From Artemisia argyi (Eukaryota; Streptophyta; Magnoliopsida; Asterales; Asteraceae): DNA of 64,000 bases. Shown piece by piece: positions 47,173 through 60,599 of the stretch. The notes below the pieces were generated by a model. The model was not told the DNA's origin. It did not search any database and worked only from the letters and a program-made list of their open reading frames with translations. The stretch lies in assembly GCA_030686995.1 (NCBI GenBank), contig CM060685.1, forward strand, positions 27,915,204 through 27,979,203, in the 5' to 3' direction. A program made the position numbers and the translations under genes. Each line of letters opens with the position of its first letter. Within the stretch, counting starts at the first letter, position 1.

Positions 47173-47700
47173 GGGATAATTCCAAAATAGTGCCTAAAAT
47201 CGAATTTACAACCATAACTGAGTCACAAATTATCCAACTTCCAATTTTGATCATGTGCTACCTGTGCGACTGTGCTACTCCATACGTTTGTTGACACGTG
47301 ACACAACAAACATTTCATTTCAACTATTTACCAACTATTTACCAATCATGAGGTGACCCCACTACTATTTTGTTTTATCCGAACTGGTGTGCGACGGGCG
47401 GCTGTGCTACTTGAACTTAGTGTGCGACTGACGGCACAAAATCTAAAAAAGATTTTGTGCCGCCAGTCGCACATTAGCACAGCTGTCAGTCGCACACCAG
47501 TTCAGGTAAAACAAAATAGTAGTGGGGTCACATCATGATTGGCAAATAGTTGAAATGAAATGTGTGTTGTGCCACGTGTCAACAAATGTATGGAGTAGCA
47601 CAGTCGCACAGGTAGCACATGACCAAAATTGGAAGTTGGATAATTTGTGACTCAGTCATGGTTGTAAATCCGATTTTAGGCACTATTTTAGAATTATCCC
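47173..47700. mobile_element. Mutator-like MITE, copy B
   Basis: The same insertion as 19111-19671, with TTTAAAGTA at 47164-47172 and 47701-47709. It is 33 bp shorter at the centre. Confidence 0.85.
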
Positions 47701-49124
47701 TTTAAAGTAAGCATGTCAAACTTTCTAAACGCCTATGGCTTACTTTTTTCTGCCTGCAAGCTTGTGATCTAAGCTCTATAAGTTCGTATAAAGGGAATTA
47801 TGCTCATTGTCTTTGTAATGTTTAACACCATGTTTCTCCAGTTAGCCAATCTACTTTATTTTCCCATCTCGATGTCTTGTTCTTGTTTGTAAACCATTTG
47901 CGAAAAGGATTGTGGGTGTATGGGACCAAACCGGCTTACCATTCCGTCCCAACGAGCCAATCTCCTTTCAACACTTATGACACCTACACAAGACCAAGAT
48001 TAGTAGCTATGAAGCAACAAAAATAGTCATATATGCTCATTTATCATCATGTATCAGCATCAATCCCATGGTTAGTCTAAAACATAACAAATCACTAACT
48101 TGAACATCATAAATAAACACACATACATGTAAAAATAAAGCTTCATATTAATCAAGTATCATCAACACCCGCAAACTTAAACACATCTTATACAAGCACC
48201 GACCATTCCTTACACATGATCACTCACTTTTGGAAAAAAAGAGATTTGAGTAACTCTATCAGCTCGTAAACACATATCTAATGTGGCCTACGATAATACG
48301 CGTAAGACACACATATATGTCTAATGTAAACCTCAGCTCATGGGTGCGGATTGAGCACCTTCATTGCATAACATATAGCTAGTTTGACATCATAACATAC
48401 ATTAATTAGTTTTTATCGATTCATTTGTAAAAGGTCGAAGAAATTTTACATAAGTTTGTTACTCCAGAGAAAAAAACATGTATAGAATGGTGGCTATCGG
48501 TTGTTTCATATGCCAAATGGGTTTAGTTTGTTTTTTCATGTAAAATTAAAGTGCTCCAATGGGTTAATGATGTAAAACCATAGTAGTGCAATTCGATAAA
48601 GTTGAGTTCTACGATAAAAGTACTCTAAAATTCAGAATTACATTCTGCATAAAGGACATTTCCACTGAAGACTACTAATATCAATAATTTACCTTGTAAG
48701 GGACCTCTTTTGTAGACCACATTTATTGTTCGATTTGGTTGTTTTCCGTCCTTGTCGCAAATGAGCACCATTGTACCTTTTTCTACTCGTAGATGTAGAA
48801 AGCTAGTTGCTAATGGGTTTTACTTATTTGTAAAGGTCCTTCAACTTCAATCGATGTAGAAACTTCATTTCTGTCACGTGTTTCATTGTGTGTAAACTTG
48901 ATGACGAACAAATCATTACCATACATGGAATCATTAACCAGAAGTTAATTTAGAATTTACATTTACTTCAGATTTTGAGGATTTGAGGATGTTCAAGTCT
49001 TTAATGACGGCATGCCACTTCATTTAGTCTGTTCAAAATTTTCCCAACTCAACGTTTTTGTGAAAAGTATAGCGGGTGTACTGAACCAACCTAGCTAGCT
49101 CCCAGTTCCGTCCCAACTAGCCAA
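47701..49124. other. Spacer, counterpart of 19681-21095
   Basis: It matches copy A almost base for base: the separated hairpin of unit 16, then a RING-tail remnant at about 48240-48370. No intact gene is seen. Confidence 0.45.
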
Positions 49125-49133
49125 TTATCTTGA

Positions 49134-50760
49134 GGACTAAGTTTGTAGATACGCAACATACTTTCTCAAAAGTACCGAAATACGTAACTTACTTAAAATA
49201 TTACTTATATCGCTAACAAACTTTCAAAATTGGTACAAGATACGTACTATTGACCGGATTTTTACCTGGTTGACCGGTTTGGAGGTTAACATATAAAAAA
49301 ACTTACATTATCGATCCCTGTGGTTTGCGTCTGTTTTCACCGGTCATCCTTTAACGTTATTTCAGTTATAAAAGTTACAATAATGGTCCTTGTCGTTTGG
49401 GTTGACTTTCACCTTTAGTCCTTTAACTTCATTTTCACTTTTTCGTCCGTTTTTACACGTTTTGGTCCGTTTTTACACGTTTTCTTTCGTTTTTCAACTT
49501 TTTTTAAAAAAATCGAATAAAATTTTATAAAAAATATTTTATAAAAAAATATTTTATAAAAAAATATCGAAAAAAAACATTTTTCCGAATACATATTCAA
49601 AAAAAATATTTTTTCTAAAAAATATTTTCGAAAAAAAATATTTTTTTTCGAAAATTTTTTAGAAAAATATTTTTTTTCTAAATTTTTTTTTAGAAAAAAA
49701 TAAAAAAATTTTAGAAAAATATTTGAATAAAAAAAATATTTTTTTCATTTAAAAAAAAAAACATATTTGAATAAAATATTTTCGAAAAAAAAATATTTTT
49801 TCAAAAATATTTTAGGAAAAAAATATTTTTTTTTTCGAAAATTTTTTAGAAAAATATTTTTCTAAAATATTTTCGAAAAAATTTATTTTTTTCTAAAATA
49901 TTTTCGAAAAAAAATATTTTTTCTAAAATATTTTCGAAAAAAAATATTTTTTAGAAAAAGATATTTTTTTTCGAAATTTTTTAGAAAAATAATTTTTTTC
50001 TAAAATTTTTTTAGAAAAAAAAAAATCAGAAAAATATTTGAGTAAAAAAAATTTTCGAATTAAAAAAAATATATATATATATATTTGAATAAAATATTTT
50101 TGAAAAAAAAATATTTTTTCTAAAATATTTTCGAAAAAAAATATTTTATTAAAAAAATTTCGAAAAAAAATATTTTTTAAAAAATATTTTTTTTCGAATT
50201 TTTTTTAGAAAAATATTTTTCTAAAAAATTTTCGAAAAGAATATTTTTTGTAAAATATTTTCGAAAAAAAATATTTTTTTTTGAAAAAATACTTTTTAAA
50301 AAATATTTTTTTTCGAAAAATTTTTAGAAAAATATTTTTTTTCGATTTTTTTTATAAAATATTATTTATAAAATTTTATTCGATTTTTTTTATAAAAGTG
50401 GAAAAACGAAAGAAAACGTGTAAAAACGGACCAAACGTGTAAAAACGGACGAAAAAGTGAAAATAAAGCCAAGGGACTAAAGGTGAAAGTCAACCCAAAC
50501 GACAAGGACCATTATTGTAACTTTTATAACTGAAATAACATTAAAGGATGACCGGTGAAAACAGACGCAAACCACAGGGACCGATAATGTAAGTTTTTTT
50601 TATGTTAACCTCCAAACCTGTCAACCAGGTAAAAATTCGGTCAACATTACGTATCTTGTGCCAATTTTGAAAGTTTGTTAGCGATATAAGTAATATTTTT
50701 AGTAGGTTACGTATTTTGATACTTTTGAAAAAGTATATTGCGTATCTACAAACTTAGTCC
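49134..50760. mobile_element. Mutator-like foldback, long form
   Basis: The ends and arms are those of 21105-21827. The 9-bp flanks are TTATCTTGA (49125-49133) and TTATCTTAA (50761-50769). Between about 49484 and 50395 lies extra AT-rich sequence of AAATATTTT and TTTCGAAAA variants, itself an inverted repeat. Copy A lacks it. Confidence 0.85.
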
Positions 50761-51123
50761 TTATCTTAACTAATTGACGGCCGATCTGTTAATCATCTTT
50801 TTAACAACACTTATGACACCTACAAAATTCTAAGATTAGTAGCTATGAAGCGACAAAAATAGTCATATATGCTCATTTATCATCATGCATCAGGATCCAT
50901 CCCGTCGTTAGTCTACAACGTAAACAAAATCACTAACTTGAACATCATTAATAAACACACTAACACATGTAAAAATAAAACTTCATAATAATCAGTTCTA
51001 ACCAACACCTGCAAAATTAAACACACCTTAAACATACACGCCTTAGCTACCGCGACCACCCATTACCACACAAACCCTGAAAAGAAAACCCACAAAGCTG
51101 CGCCTTTAACATACACCTCTCCA

Positions 51124-51375
51124 CTACCTACATAACTCATAACTCCAAGTCTTCAACCATTCGATAATCAACTTGTGAAGTCCAAGCACCATCCATCCCT
51201 TATACATGCTCACTCTCTTTTGGAAGAAAAGAGCTTCGAGTAACTCTGTTAGCTCGTAAACCCACAACCAACGCGTCCTTCGATAATATGCGTTAGACAG
51301 GCGTATATGTGTAAGTAAAACCTCATGGGCGCGGATTGAACACCTTTCATTGCATAACAGGGAGTATAACATCAT
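51124..51375 (-). pseudogene. RING-gene remnant, copy B
   Basis: The same 83-codon frame as 22191-22442, with the degenerate RING end RCSIRAHEV and the RWLWVYELTELLEALF tail. Confidence 0.45.
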
Positions 51376-51651
51376 AAAAGTATGGGAAATAAAACTAGTG
51401 CAAGTATAAAATCATAACAAATATACGTGTCTAATTTAAGCCTCATGGGTACGGATTGAGCACCTAGCTTTCACGGCATAACAGCCAGAATAACATCATA
51501 AAACTATGGGAAATAAAACTAGTTCAAGTGTAACATCATAATATACACTAATCAGTGTTCATTCAAAGATGTACTCCGTTGTAATGGGTAAGATAAACAC
51601 TAGTACAAAACAGGCTTTCCCCGGCGACTTTTTTAACCCCTTCCCGTCGAC

Positions 51652-52072
51652 ATGTTGACGGAATAATACCGTCCCGTCGACATGTCGACGGCACCATATC
51701 GACGGCTATCCTTCGACGGGAACCGTGTTCCCGTCGAAAATCGCCGTCGACACGGTGGGTCCCACATCGTTTTCCAGTCAAAGGATTTGTTGTCCGTCAA
51801 AACCCATCCCGTCGACATGTCGACGGGCACATATAACTAATTAATGTTTTAATTAGTTAATAATAATTATGTTTTATATAATACCGTCGACATGTCGACG
51901 GTATTATATAGAACAATAATAGTATTATTATATTATGCCGTCGACATGTCAACGCCATAAAATTAAAAACATTATTTTTGTTTTAATTATACCGTCGACA
52001 TGTCGACGGTATGATAAATACCCAAATACTATGTTATAATGATGCCGTCGACATGTCGACGGCATCATTATT
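51652..52072. repeat. Left sub-terminal repeats of the CACTA
   Basis: About seven copies of the 18-bp palindrome CCGTCGACATGTCGACGG, some with one change, are spaced 30-100 bp apart. In CACTA elements repeats of this kind bind the accessory protein (TNPA in En/Spm). Confidence 0.75.
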
Positions 52073-52458
52073 ACCATCCTGCTAATAGCAGGCTGCAAAT
52101 ATTGCAATTTTCCAGATTTTTTCCGGATTTTCTGGAAAAAATCTACCAAAACCTGTAACAGTAATAGCACCTATAACCACTCAATATCAACATGTCCTAA
52201 ACGTATAACTCGCCATCGGCTATAACACTTGCAAAATATCGCTAAACACCCTCAAAATGCATAAAAACATATAAAGTTTACAAAACGGGGTGTGGTAATA
52301 TCTAAACCTAGCTGCCATATCCACAAATGTTTTAATATCCGCGACGTTCAAGTCGCCAAAAGGTTAAACTATACAATACTAACATATGGGTCGCCAAAAT
52401 ATTGTTTCAAGCATAAGTACAACACAAAATACCCAAGTTTGTACCTCTACATCCAAAA

Positions 52459-53100
52459 TCACTCGTGATCATCAGTAGGACCCTCATCATCGCCAGAACC
52501 ATCCTCATCGCCTCTGAGACTCCCGCTCCCTCCAGCTGAGCCACTACCTCCAACGCCACTACCTCCAACGCCACTGCCTGAGCCATCCACGCGCTGAGAA
52601 CCCGCCTGACTAACATACTCATTCCATCGCGGGTTGGAGGACATAAAACCTGTGACCATATCAATCTGCGCCTTCAAGAGCTTACGCTCTTCAGCGTCTT
52701 TACGGCTCTTCTCCTCGGCCTCAGCAATCTTCTTCTCGGCCTCAGCAAGCTTTTTCTCCATCTCAGCATATCCTGAAAATGAAATAATCAAAATTAAAAA
52801 ACATCTATTGCAATACTTAATTTGAGTCATGATCGAGTAATCTATAATTAATATATTATCAAACTGTACATACCTGGAGGTGGAGGCGGGGTGTATGGTA
52901 ACGGTGGCCTGGAGAGCCCGGGTACGACCCTACCCCGTCCGGCGATGTGGCCCCGCTGCTTGCCCTTCAAAACCATCGCAAGTATCTGCTCCTCCGTATA
53001 CGCCACCCCTTCCGGCGTATTCGCTCCCAGATCTCGCAGCCGGACCATCTCTTCCTATTTAATTGAGAAAAAAATTGAGAAAATTTATATATATATGTAA

Positions 53101-53174
<74 letters not shown>

Positions 53175-54469
53175 GGTTAATTACAAGATTATGTTTCAAT
53201 GAATCATTAAAGTGCGTGTTTGGGGAAATAAATAAATAAATAAATAAATAATAAATTAAAAAAAAAAAAAAAAATACTTACATATTGAACACGAGCCTCA
53301 TCCTGCAACCACATACCATCATTGTCGCAGTGTGTGTCGTAAAACGACTGGATGAGGGACGGGTATTCTTTGTCCTTGCTGTTCACAAACTGTATATACA
53401 CATGCATATATATAAGACGAAACAAATTAAAAATGGCAAATCAAACACCATATTTATTCTAATTAAACTTAAATACTTTTATAAAATTAAAATTAATTAC
53501 TTTTATCGTTGTTGTAATTAAATAATTTTATAAAAATAAAATACTTTTATAAAAATAAAATGTGTCTTACATAGTCGTGGCGAATAGCGGCCAATGACTT
53601 AGAACCGTGGCGGCTGTACACCTTCAACTTCTTTCGGTTCTCCTTGTTCACAGCAGCACGCTTCAGGTTCTCCTCCTTCATGTAAAACTTGATATGCTCC
53701 TCCCACACAGATGGCTCGACGTTCGGAGGAGGGTTTCTTCGTATCTCATCCACTTTTTCAGGCCCACCCTCCCCGTCGAAGTAAACCCTCTTCATCGTGC
53801 CCTTGTTGTCGGAGTAGACCTTAGCAATGTACGCATTGAGGCCCGTCGAAATGGTAGTCCAATTGGGTCCCACCATGTGCCTCTGCAAGTCGAAGAATTC
53901 CTGCAAACAAATTTAAACAAATATACACAATTAAACAAATTTAAATAAATGTACACATTCAAAGATATAATTAAAAGGAAAATAAAATAACTGACCCCGA
54001 GTCGGTTCATGAAGCCCTGTCGAGTCGCTTCGTCAAGGTTGTGCCAGGAGGGATAGTGCAACGGCAAGGACCTAACCAGCTCGCCAACATAGTTACTGAA
54101 CCATGCGTGGTGGGGCCCAACATGCTTAAATGTCTTCTGATCTTGCCACTCGAACTCGATCGATTGCGGGCCCGAGGCATTCACAGCTTTCCTGAGGTCT
54201 TTGTTTTTGTTGGATTCACGGACCTGTGCCCTGCCGCCAGCCCGACCTCCACCCCTGCCGCCAGCTTGTCTCGCTCTACCTCCTCGTCGAGGTTTTTGTG
54301 AGGAACCTACAATTGAAGTGAGTGAAAACGTTAAAAAATAACAAGTAACAAAATTCAAATTATCAAGTTTAATTTTCTTACCACTACGGTGACCGCTAGT
54401 AATCGAACGAGGAGGGGGTGGTGGGTCATCGGCACCGTCACCACCGTGACCTCGCGCTACTGCTGCCAT
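52459..54469 (-). CDS. En/Spm-type accessory protein (Ptta/TNPA-like), six exons
   Basis: Exons at 54469-54382, 54306-53996, 53900-53571, 53389-53282, 53054-52874 and 52772-52459 join at GT-AG sites in one frame of 1,332 nt (443 residues and a stop). I see no break. After a Gly/Arg-rich start, the middle (about residues 60-250) has FEWQDQKTFKHVGPHHAWF, PLHYPSWHNLDEATRQGF and VWEEHIKFYMKEE. This is the plant transposase domain of the Ptta/En/Spm family. Near the C terminus a coiled coil (MEKKLAEAEKKIAEAEEK) is followed by a Gly/Ser-rich acidic tail. By analogy it would bind the sub-terminal repeats and cooperate with the TNP2 transposase. A start five codons upstream is possible. Confidence 0.85.
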
Positions 54470-54637
54470 CTGTAAAAAGTACAAGTTGAATTAACATATA
54501 GAAATTCGGGAACAAATTAACATAAGCATGCACACATTCAAATACATACACATTTAAAATAAATAAACACATTTAAACAATCCATAACAATTTCATTCAA
54601 ATAAGCTAAGTGTCATTTTACAAGTTACAATTTAAGA

Positions 54638-57600
54638 TCAATCTGCTACATCTACATCACTATCATAAACAGCATGAGTCGCATCTTCAACTTCATCATC
54701 AGAATTGTTTGCGTCAGAGTCTGCTAAATCATAAGGATCGTCGTCCTCATCAATAAATTCATCGTCGTCATCAACATGAATGATTGGTGGTGGTGCCTCA
54801 ACTAACGTTGATTGACCATCGATATTTAAGGTTTCAAATGCCAAATCATTCAAATTAGCAGACAGTTGGAGATTCGATGAGTTGTTGCCATGTATCACAT
54901 CATCATCGTCTTCTGCCACAATGACATCCCAGGTCGTGTTGTGATTCACTTCTTGGACGACCTTCCAATGGAGTGGTCGTCTGGCAGGATCTTCAAGGTA
55001 GAAGACTTGTTTTGCTTGTGTTGCGAGAATGTAAGGTTGATCTTCAAACGCTGTGCTACATGCCCAAATTTGTGTCATGTTGTTTCTAGTGTTATAACGT
55101 TCGACTCTACCTCTTTTGACCAAGTCGAACCACTTAACTCGAAACAGCACAACTTTGAACTGGGTATACGCGAACTCCAGAATTTCTTCTAGATGACCAT
55201 AATACATTTCTCCTTCCTTCTCGCCAGGAGAACAAATTCCGCTGTTCTGAGTTGTACGTTTTACATCGCGGCTGTGTACAACAAACTTCACACCGTTGAC
55301 TACGCAAGAGTGAACTGAGGTTACGGTCGATAATGGTCCACAAGCCAAAGCGAATAAGTCGGGAGTACACCTTGGGTCATTGTCTGTGTAAAGTTTACCG
55401 ATCTATGAACAAAGATAAGAATAGATGGAGATGAGTAATATATATAGTCGTTATTTATACAAGGAATTACATATAATAAGTTTACCTTCGTCTGAAACCA
55501 TCTAGGAAATTCTTGTTGCATGTCGCTATCAGGATGTTCACTGAAAATGGACATGATATTAGAATTAATCGAAAAGATAACTTGGGAAAAGGAAATTTCA
55601 AAATAAAAACGCGTACCTCTCGAACTCGTTCATGTACGCGTCGATCTCAGGACTGTTGTGAAGTACATACCATATCACTTTCTTCATTTCTTGGAGACCT
55701 AACCGAATAATTGTCACTTTACCAGACGTTTTACATAGTGATCGGAACACCTGGAAATCACTTGTTGGGCGAGGACAGCCCTGAGATGCAGTGGGACGAT
55801 TAAATTTCGTCCCAATTTCGCCCCGAAAATAACGAGAACAAAAAGTTAATGCTTCGTCTGCAACATAACCCTCCGCTATTGAACCTTCCGGCTTAGCTTT
55901 ATTTCGTACATAGTTTTTTAGCTTCTTCATGTATCTTTCAAATGGATACATCCACCGAAATGAAACAGGCCCGCCTTGAAGAGCCTCTTCAGGTAAATGC
56001 ATAACCAAGTGAATCATAATGTCAAAAAAAGCAGGAGGATATATTTGCTCGAGACTGCACAAAATTTTGATCAACTGTTCTTTAGCTTTCACCATGTCAT
56101 TCACCATCAAAGTTCGGGCACAAATTTGCTTAAAGAATGAACAAAGCTCGATTAATGGTGTATAAGTCGGTGTGTCCAGGTATTGCTGAAGTCCATAAGG
56201 AAGTAACCGTTGCATCATTATATGACAGTCATGAGACTTCATGCCCGTTATATTGTTATCATCTTTGGTCACTTTCGACTTGAACTTGGATCAGAACCCA
56301 TCTGGCAGTTTAATTGTTTTGATGTATTGACAGAACAGTTTTCTTTTATCGGGTGTGAGGGAGTACTTAGCTTGAGGCTTCTAGCACTTCCCGTTTTGTT
56401 TGTTTCCGAGCCACAACTCCTGTCGAATGCCCAAAGCTTGCAAGTCTTGTCTTGCCTTAGCGGTGTCTTTAGATTTGTCATTCATTAACAAAGTGTTCAA
56501 GATACTCTCCAACACATTTTTTTCAATATGCATGACATCTAAATTGTGTTTTAGAGTAAGAGAAGACCAATATTCAAGCTCGTAGAAAATAGACCGTTTA
56601 GTCCAGTTCAGGTCGGTTGTAGTATTACGTTTTATCTTCCCACCCCCATAATCTGGATGTTTCCCCGGCAAACGTGTAGGCAATATTGCAAGTTGAGTCA
56701 AGATATCAGCCGGACATTCTTTTTTAGGAGGATCTGTAAAATCAGGTGCACCATTGAATGTAGTAGTATCCCTCCTCCATTTATGGTTTTTTTTAAGAAT
56801 TTTCTATGGCCAACATAACCTATTTTGCTTATCACACGCGTAGCCGGAGTGTCTACTTTGCATGTAGGGCATGCGTAGTAACCTTGCCCACTCCAACCTG
56901 ACAAACTACTACGAGCAGGAAAATCATTGATGGTCCATAAAAGCATCGCTCTCATGTTGAATACTTTGCCTGTAACAGCGTCCATAGTCGGGATACCTGG
57001 TATTTTCCATAATTCCTTAAGGTCATCAAGCAAAGGCTTTAAGTAAACATCAATGTCCTTCGCGGGTGATTTAGGTCCAGGAATCAACAACGTCAGCATC
57101 AAAGTAGTCTCTTTCATGCATAACCACGGAGGCAAGTTGTATGTTGTTAAGATAACAGGCCACATGCTGTAAGTCTGACTAAGGTTGCCGAATGGATTGA
57201 AACCATCAGCAGCCAAACCTAATCGAACGTTTCTCGGTTCGTTAGCAAATTCCGAATATTTACCGCTGTCAAACTTCTGCCATGCTTCACCATCAACCGG
57301 GTGTTGCATCATACCGTTTACCGTAGACTTTCCAGTAGCATGCCAAGTCATATGTTTTGCGGTGTGAATAGATTTGTACAAACGTTGTAGCCTAGGAATG
57401 ATAGGAAAGTAACGCAACACCTTGTTAGGAACTTTCTTCCCCGTTGTGTTCTTGTCTTTCCATCTACTCGTTTTACAGACCGGACAATACTCCAAATCTT
57501 CGGCACCAGTCCCCCGATATAAAAAACAATCATTTTCACAAGCATGTATCGACTCATACCCTAACCCGACCTTTTTAAATGTTTTTTTTATAGCAGAGTA

Positions 57601-58206
57601 TGATGGTGGGAGATTGTAACCTAACCTAGGAGGAAATACTTCCTGGAGAAATTTTAGCGTATTGTTAAATGAAGTATCACTCCATTTACCGCTGACCTTG
57701 AGATGCGTAAACTTTGACATAAAATCCAAGGTTGTCATAAAGTCACAACCCGGGTAAAGAGGCTGAGTGGAACTGGCAAGTAACTCTTCATACTCGTTAC
57801 GTACAGGAGGTGTCGTTGCTTGAGCTGGCTCGTTACTTGTCTCGCCAATATTTGGAAGAGTTGGCTCATTTTGTTCATTATTTGGAGGAATATCAAAAAT
57901 ATCATTAATGCACGCACGCATGTCACTCATCTCACATCGTGTTGTGTTATCTTGTATAGGAAGAGGATCCGGTTCACCGTGTTCACGCCATTGTGTATAA
58001 GTTGGGTCCCACCCATTTTCGCTTATGTGGCTTTTAAGTAAGTCGAGAGATACCCATGGAACATTACAACAAAGACGACATGGACATTTTATGTTGCCGT
58101 AACTATTCAATAACGGCTTGCAATGTTCAACGAATGCGGCAAGACCATCAAAAAACTCTTTGGAAACACGAGTGTCTAAACGGGTCCAACTCTTATCAAG
58201 TATCAT
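54638..58206 (-). pseudogene. CACTA TNP2 transposase with DUF4218/DUF4216, broken
   Basis: Exons 58206-55617, 55540-55486 and 55402-54638 join at GT-AG sites. The N terminus has the transposase-associated domain (DKSWTRLDTRVSKEFFDGLA, CPCRLCCN, NGWDPTYTQWREHGE). Then comes the TNP2 core (YCPVCKTSRW, HMTWHATGKSTVNGMMQHPV, RNVRLGLAADGFNPFG, GYYACPTCKVDTPA). A DUF4218 region follows (LLPYGLQQYLDTPTYTPLIE, FDIMIHLVMHLPEEA, PFERYMKKLKNYVRNKAKPE), and last the DUF4216 region (YNTRNNMTQIWACSTAFEDQ). An A-run of eight at 56787-56794 shifts the frame by one. In-frame stops lie at 56381-56383 (TAG) and 56291-56293 (TGA). Frame is otherwise kept, so loss is recent. The length would be about 1,136 residues. 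Confidence 0.9.
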
Positions 58207-59720
58207 AACTGCATATTGTTTTGTTCAACTCTTAGTTATTACACATTCAAAATAAAGGAAAGTTGTTTTGTTCACCTAGTGCAACTATGGAAGGCAATCC
58301 TAACCCACTCTTTGAATGATTCATCTCATATATGAATGCGTATAACTGATTTACTATCTGAGAAAATTTCGGCAGCATTTCCCCTCAACTCCCCAAATAT
58401 GTACATTAAAGACATATTCGTAGGAGTAAAGGAGAAACACTGTCGAAATCATCTCAAATAGTAAATCAATTATACGCATCCATATCCTAAATGAGACAAA
58501 ACATTCAAAAAGCAGTCCCAAACAGGGGACTTTCCGAAATTAATTTCTAATAAATTAATTTCGGACGGGTTTTCTATAGGATGATTAACTTCGGACGGGG
58601 ACTTTCCGAAATTAATCACTAAAATCCTAAAACATTCACAAAAGTCTAACAATATCATATATTTTAAGTTAAACAATTAGACTATAAACAATTGTTTGGT
58701 TTTCGGTTTATGTTTCATAAAACTATTTTGTTATTTTGAAACTTGTTTTTGTGACTTATTTTTGAAACTATTATGAAACATAAGCCGAAAACCAAACAAT
58801 ATATCTACGGGCTTATGGCTTATTTGGTTTTCGGCTTATGTTTCATAAGCTTTTTTTTTTTTTTTTTACTTATTTTGAAACTATTTAAGTTAAAAAGTTT
58901 CAAAATAAGCCATAAAAATTAAGCTTGTGAAACATAAGCCGAAAACCAAACAAACCATAACCAATATAAGCAGAAACATAATCAATCCGCAAAAATTCTA
59001 ACACAAAACATAACCAATATATTAAAAGTAGTATACCATATATACTAACCAAGTCCCCCAAGGTGCTATTTGCACCGTGGGTACACAATGAGCACAACCG
59101 ACCTTGGTTGTGTCGTAAACTAATACTTAATCACATTTCACAATCCGCAACAATCCCTTTTATATCAAAACCTAATATACTAACCAAAGTCCAACATACT
59201 ATATCAAAACCTAATATACTAACCAAAGTCCAACATACTATATCAAAACCTAATATACTAACCAAAGTCCAACATACTATATATACTGATATGTAAAAAA
59301 TAATACGGATACGAAAAAAAAACAACATACTGTCTCGGCTGTGGTCTCGGGCTCTCGGCTGTGGTCTCGGGCACTGGCTGTGATCTCCGGCTGTAGTCTC
59401 GGGCTGCGGTCCCGGGCTCGGGCTACATTAAAAGAGAGCACATTTATATCTCAAAAGTTTTAAGAAAAACTGTTGTCGTCGACATGTCGTCGGGAAACCA
59501 AAAGTTATTAAAAAAAATAAAAAAAGAGACACATTACCTGTGGTCTCGGGCTCTCGGCTGTGGTCCTGGGCTCTCGGCTGTGGTCTTGGGTCTGAGCTGT
59601 AACTAAAAAAAAAAAAAAAAAAAAAAAAATTATTACAAAATTAACACTTAAATTAAACTAATTAATACAAAACAATAACAAAAATCAAAAAATAAAAAAT
59701 TAATCAAAAAATAAAAAATT
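58207..59720. repeat. CACTA inter-gene region with several local repeats
   Basis: This stretch holds the start region of the transposase gene. Two tandem hairpins (58692-58799, 58821-58963) share TTTGGTTTTCGGCTTATG and its complement. A 39-bp unit with ACCAAAGTCCAACATACTAT is repeated three times at 59161-59282. Variants of CTCGGCTGTGGTCTCGGG are repeated at 59334-59415 and 59541-59600. An A-run follows near 59606. No gene is seen. Confidence 0.6.
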
Positions 59721-59749
59721 ACCTGCGATGGTTTATTTTTCAAGAAAGA

Positions 59750-60010
59750 AAGGGGAAGGGGGGGGGGGGGGGAGAAGGGGAAGAATTAAACATGTGAAGG
59801 TTTGGGGAAGAATTAAACAAATGAGGGGGGAAGGTGGTGCACAGTGGTGCTCGTGTGGTGGTGGTGGTGGTAAATGTGGTGGTGGAGCGCTGTGGTGGTG
59901 GTATAATGTGGTGGTGGTATAATGTGGTGGTGGAGGAGTGGTGGAGGTGGAGGTGGTGTGGTGTGGAGGGAGTGGTGGTGGTGGAGTGCTGTGGTTGTGG
60001 TTCAATCGCC
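59750..60010 (+). repeat. GGT/GGGG-rich tract
   Basis: Runs of G (11 or more at 59759) and many GGTGGTGG repeats fill about 260 bp, within the CACTA. G-quadruplex or triplex formation is possible. The Pro/Thr/His-rich frame on the other strand is a by-product. Confidence 0.6.
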
Positions 60011-60097
60011 GGAGAAGGGATAGCGATGGTTTAATTTTTTTTTCTAAGTTATGAGCAATAATTTTGACCAGATCTGGTTTTAGTATAACTTTTTTTA

Positions 60098-60266
60098 TCC
60101 CGTCGACATGTCGACGGGAATATAAACGAATTTTTTATATTATTACTAATACCGTCGACATGTCGACGGTAATATCACACAATTTTGTCGTTTGCGTTTT
60201 GGCGGGGCGTATAAAAATTTCACGAATTTTTTGGCGGCTTTATTCCCGTCGACATGTCGACGGGAA
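60098..60266. repeat. Inner sub-terminal-type palindromes of the CACTA
   Basis: Three copies of CCGTCGACATGTCGACGG lie at about 60100, 60152 and 60246, far (3.4 kb) from the right end. Confidence 0.7.
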
Positions 60267-60599
60267 AATAGCTTTTATTAAAAAAATTTACAATAAATAC
60301 TTTTATAAAATTACTTTATTATAAATACTTTTATAAAATTACTTTAATATAATTAAAAAAATTTATTTATTATAAATACTTTTATAAAATATTAAAAAAT
60401 AAGTTTTATAAAATTAATAAACTAAATTAATTATATAATTGAAAAAAATTATTTATTATAAATACTTTTATAAAATTAAAAAAATATATAAATTTAAAAT
60501 TAATTACTTATATTATAATTAAAAAAAATCATTTATTAAAATATAAAATAAAATAATTAAAATATCACAAAATACTAAATCCCAACCATTATAAAATTA

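Noticed and set aside
59733..60005. Pro/Thr/His-rich 90-codon frame
   Set aside because: It is the complement of a GGT repeat tract, with no conserved protein.
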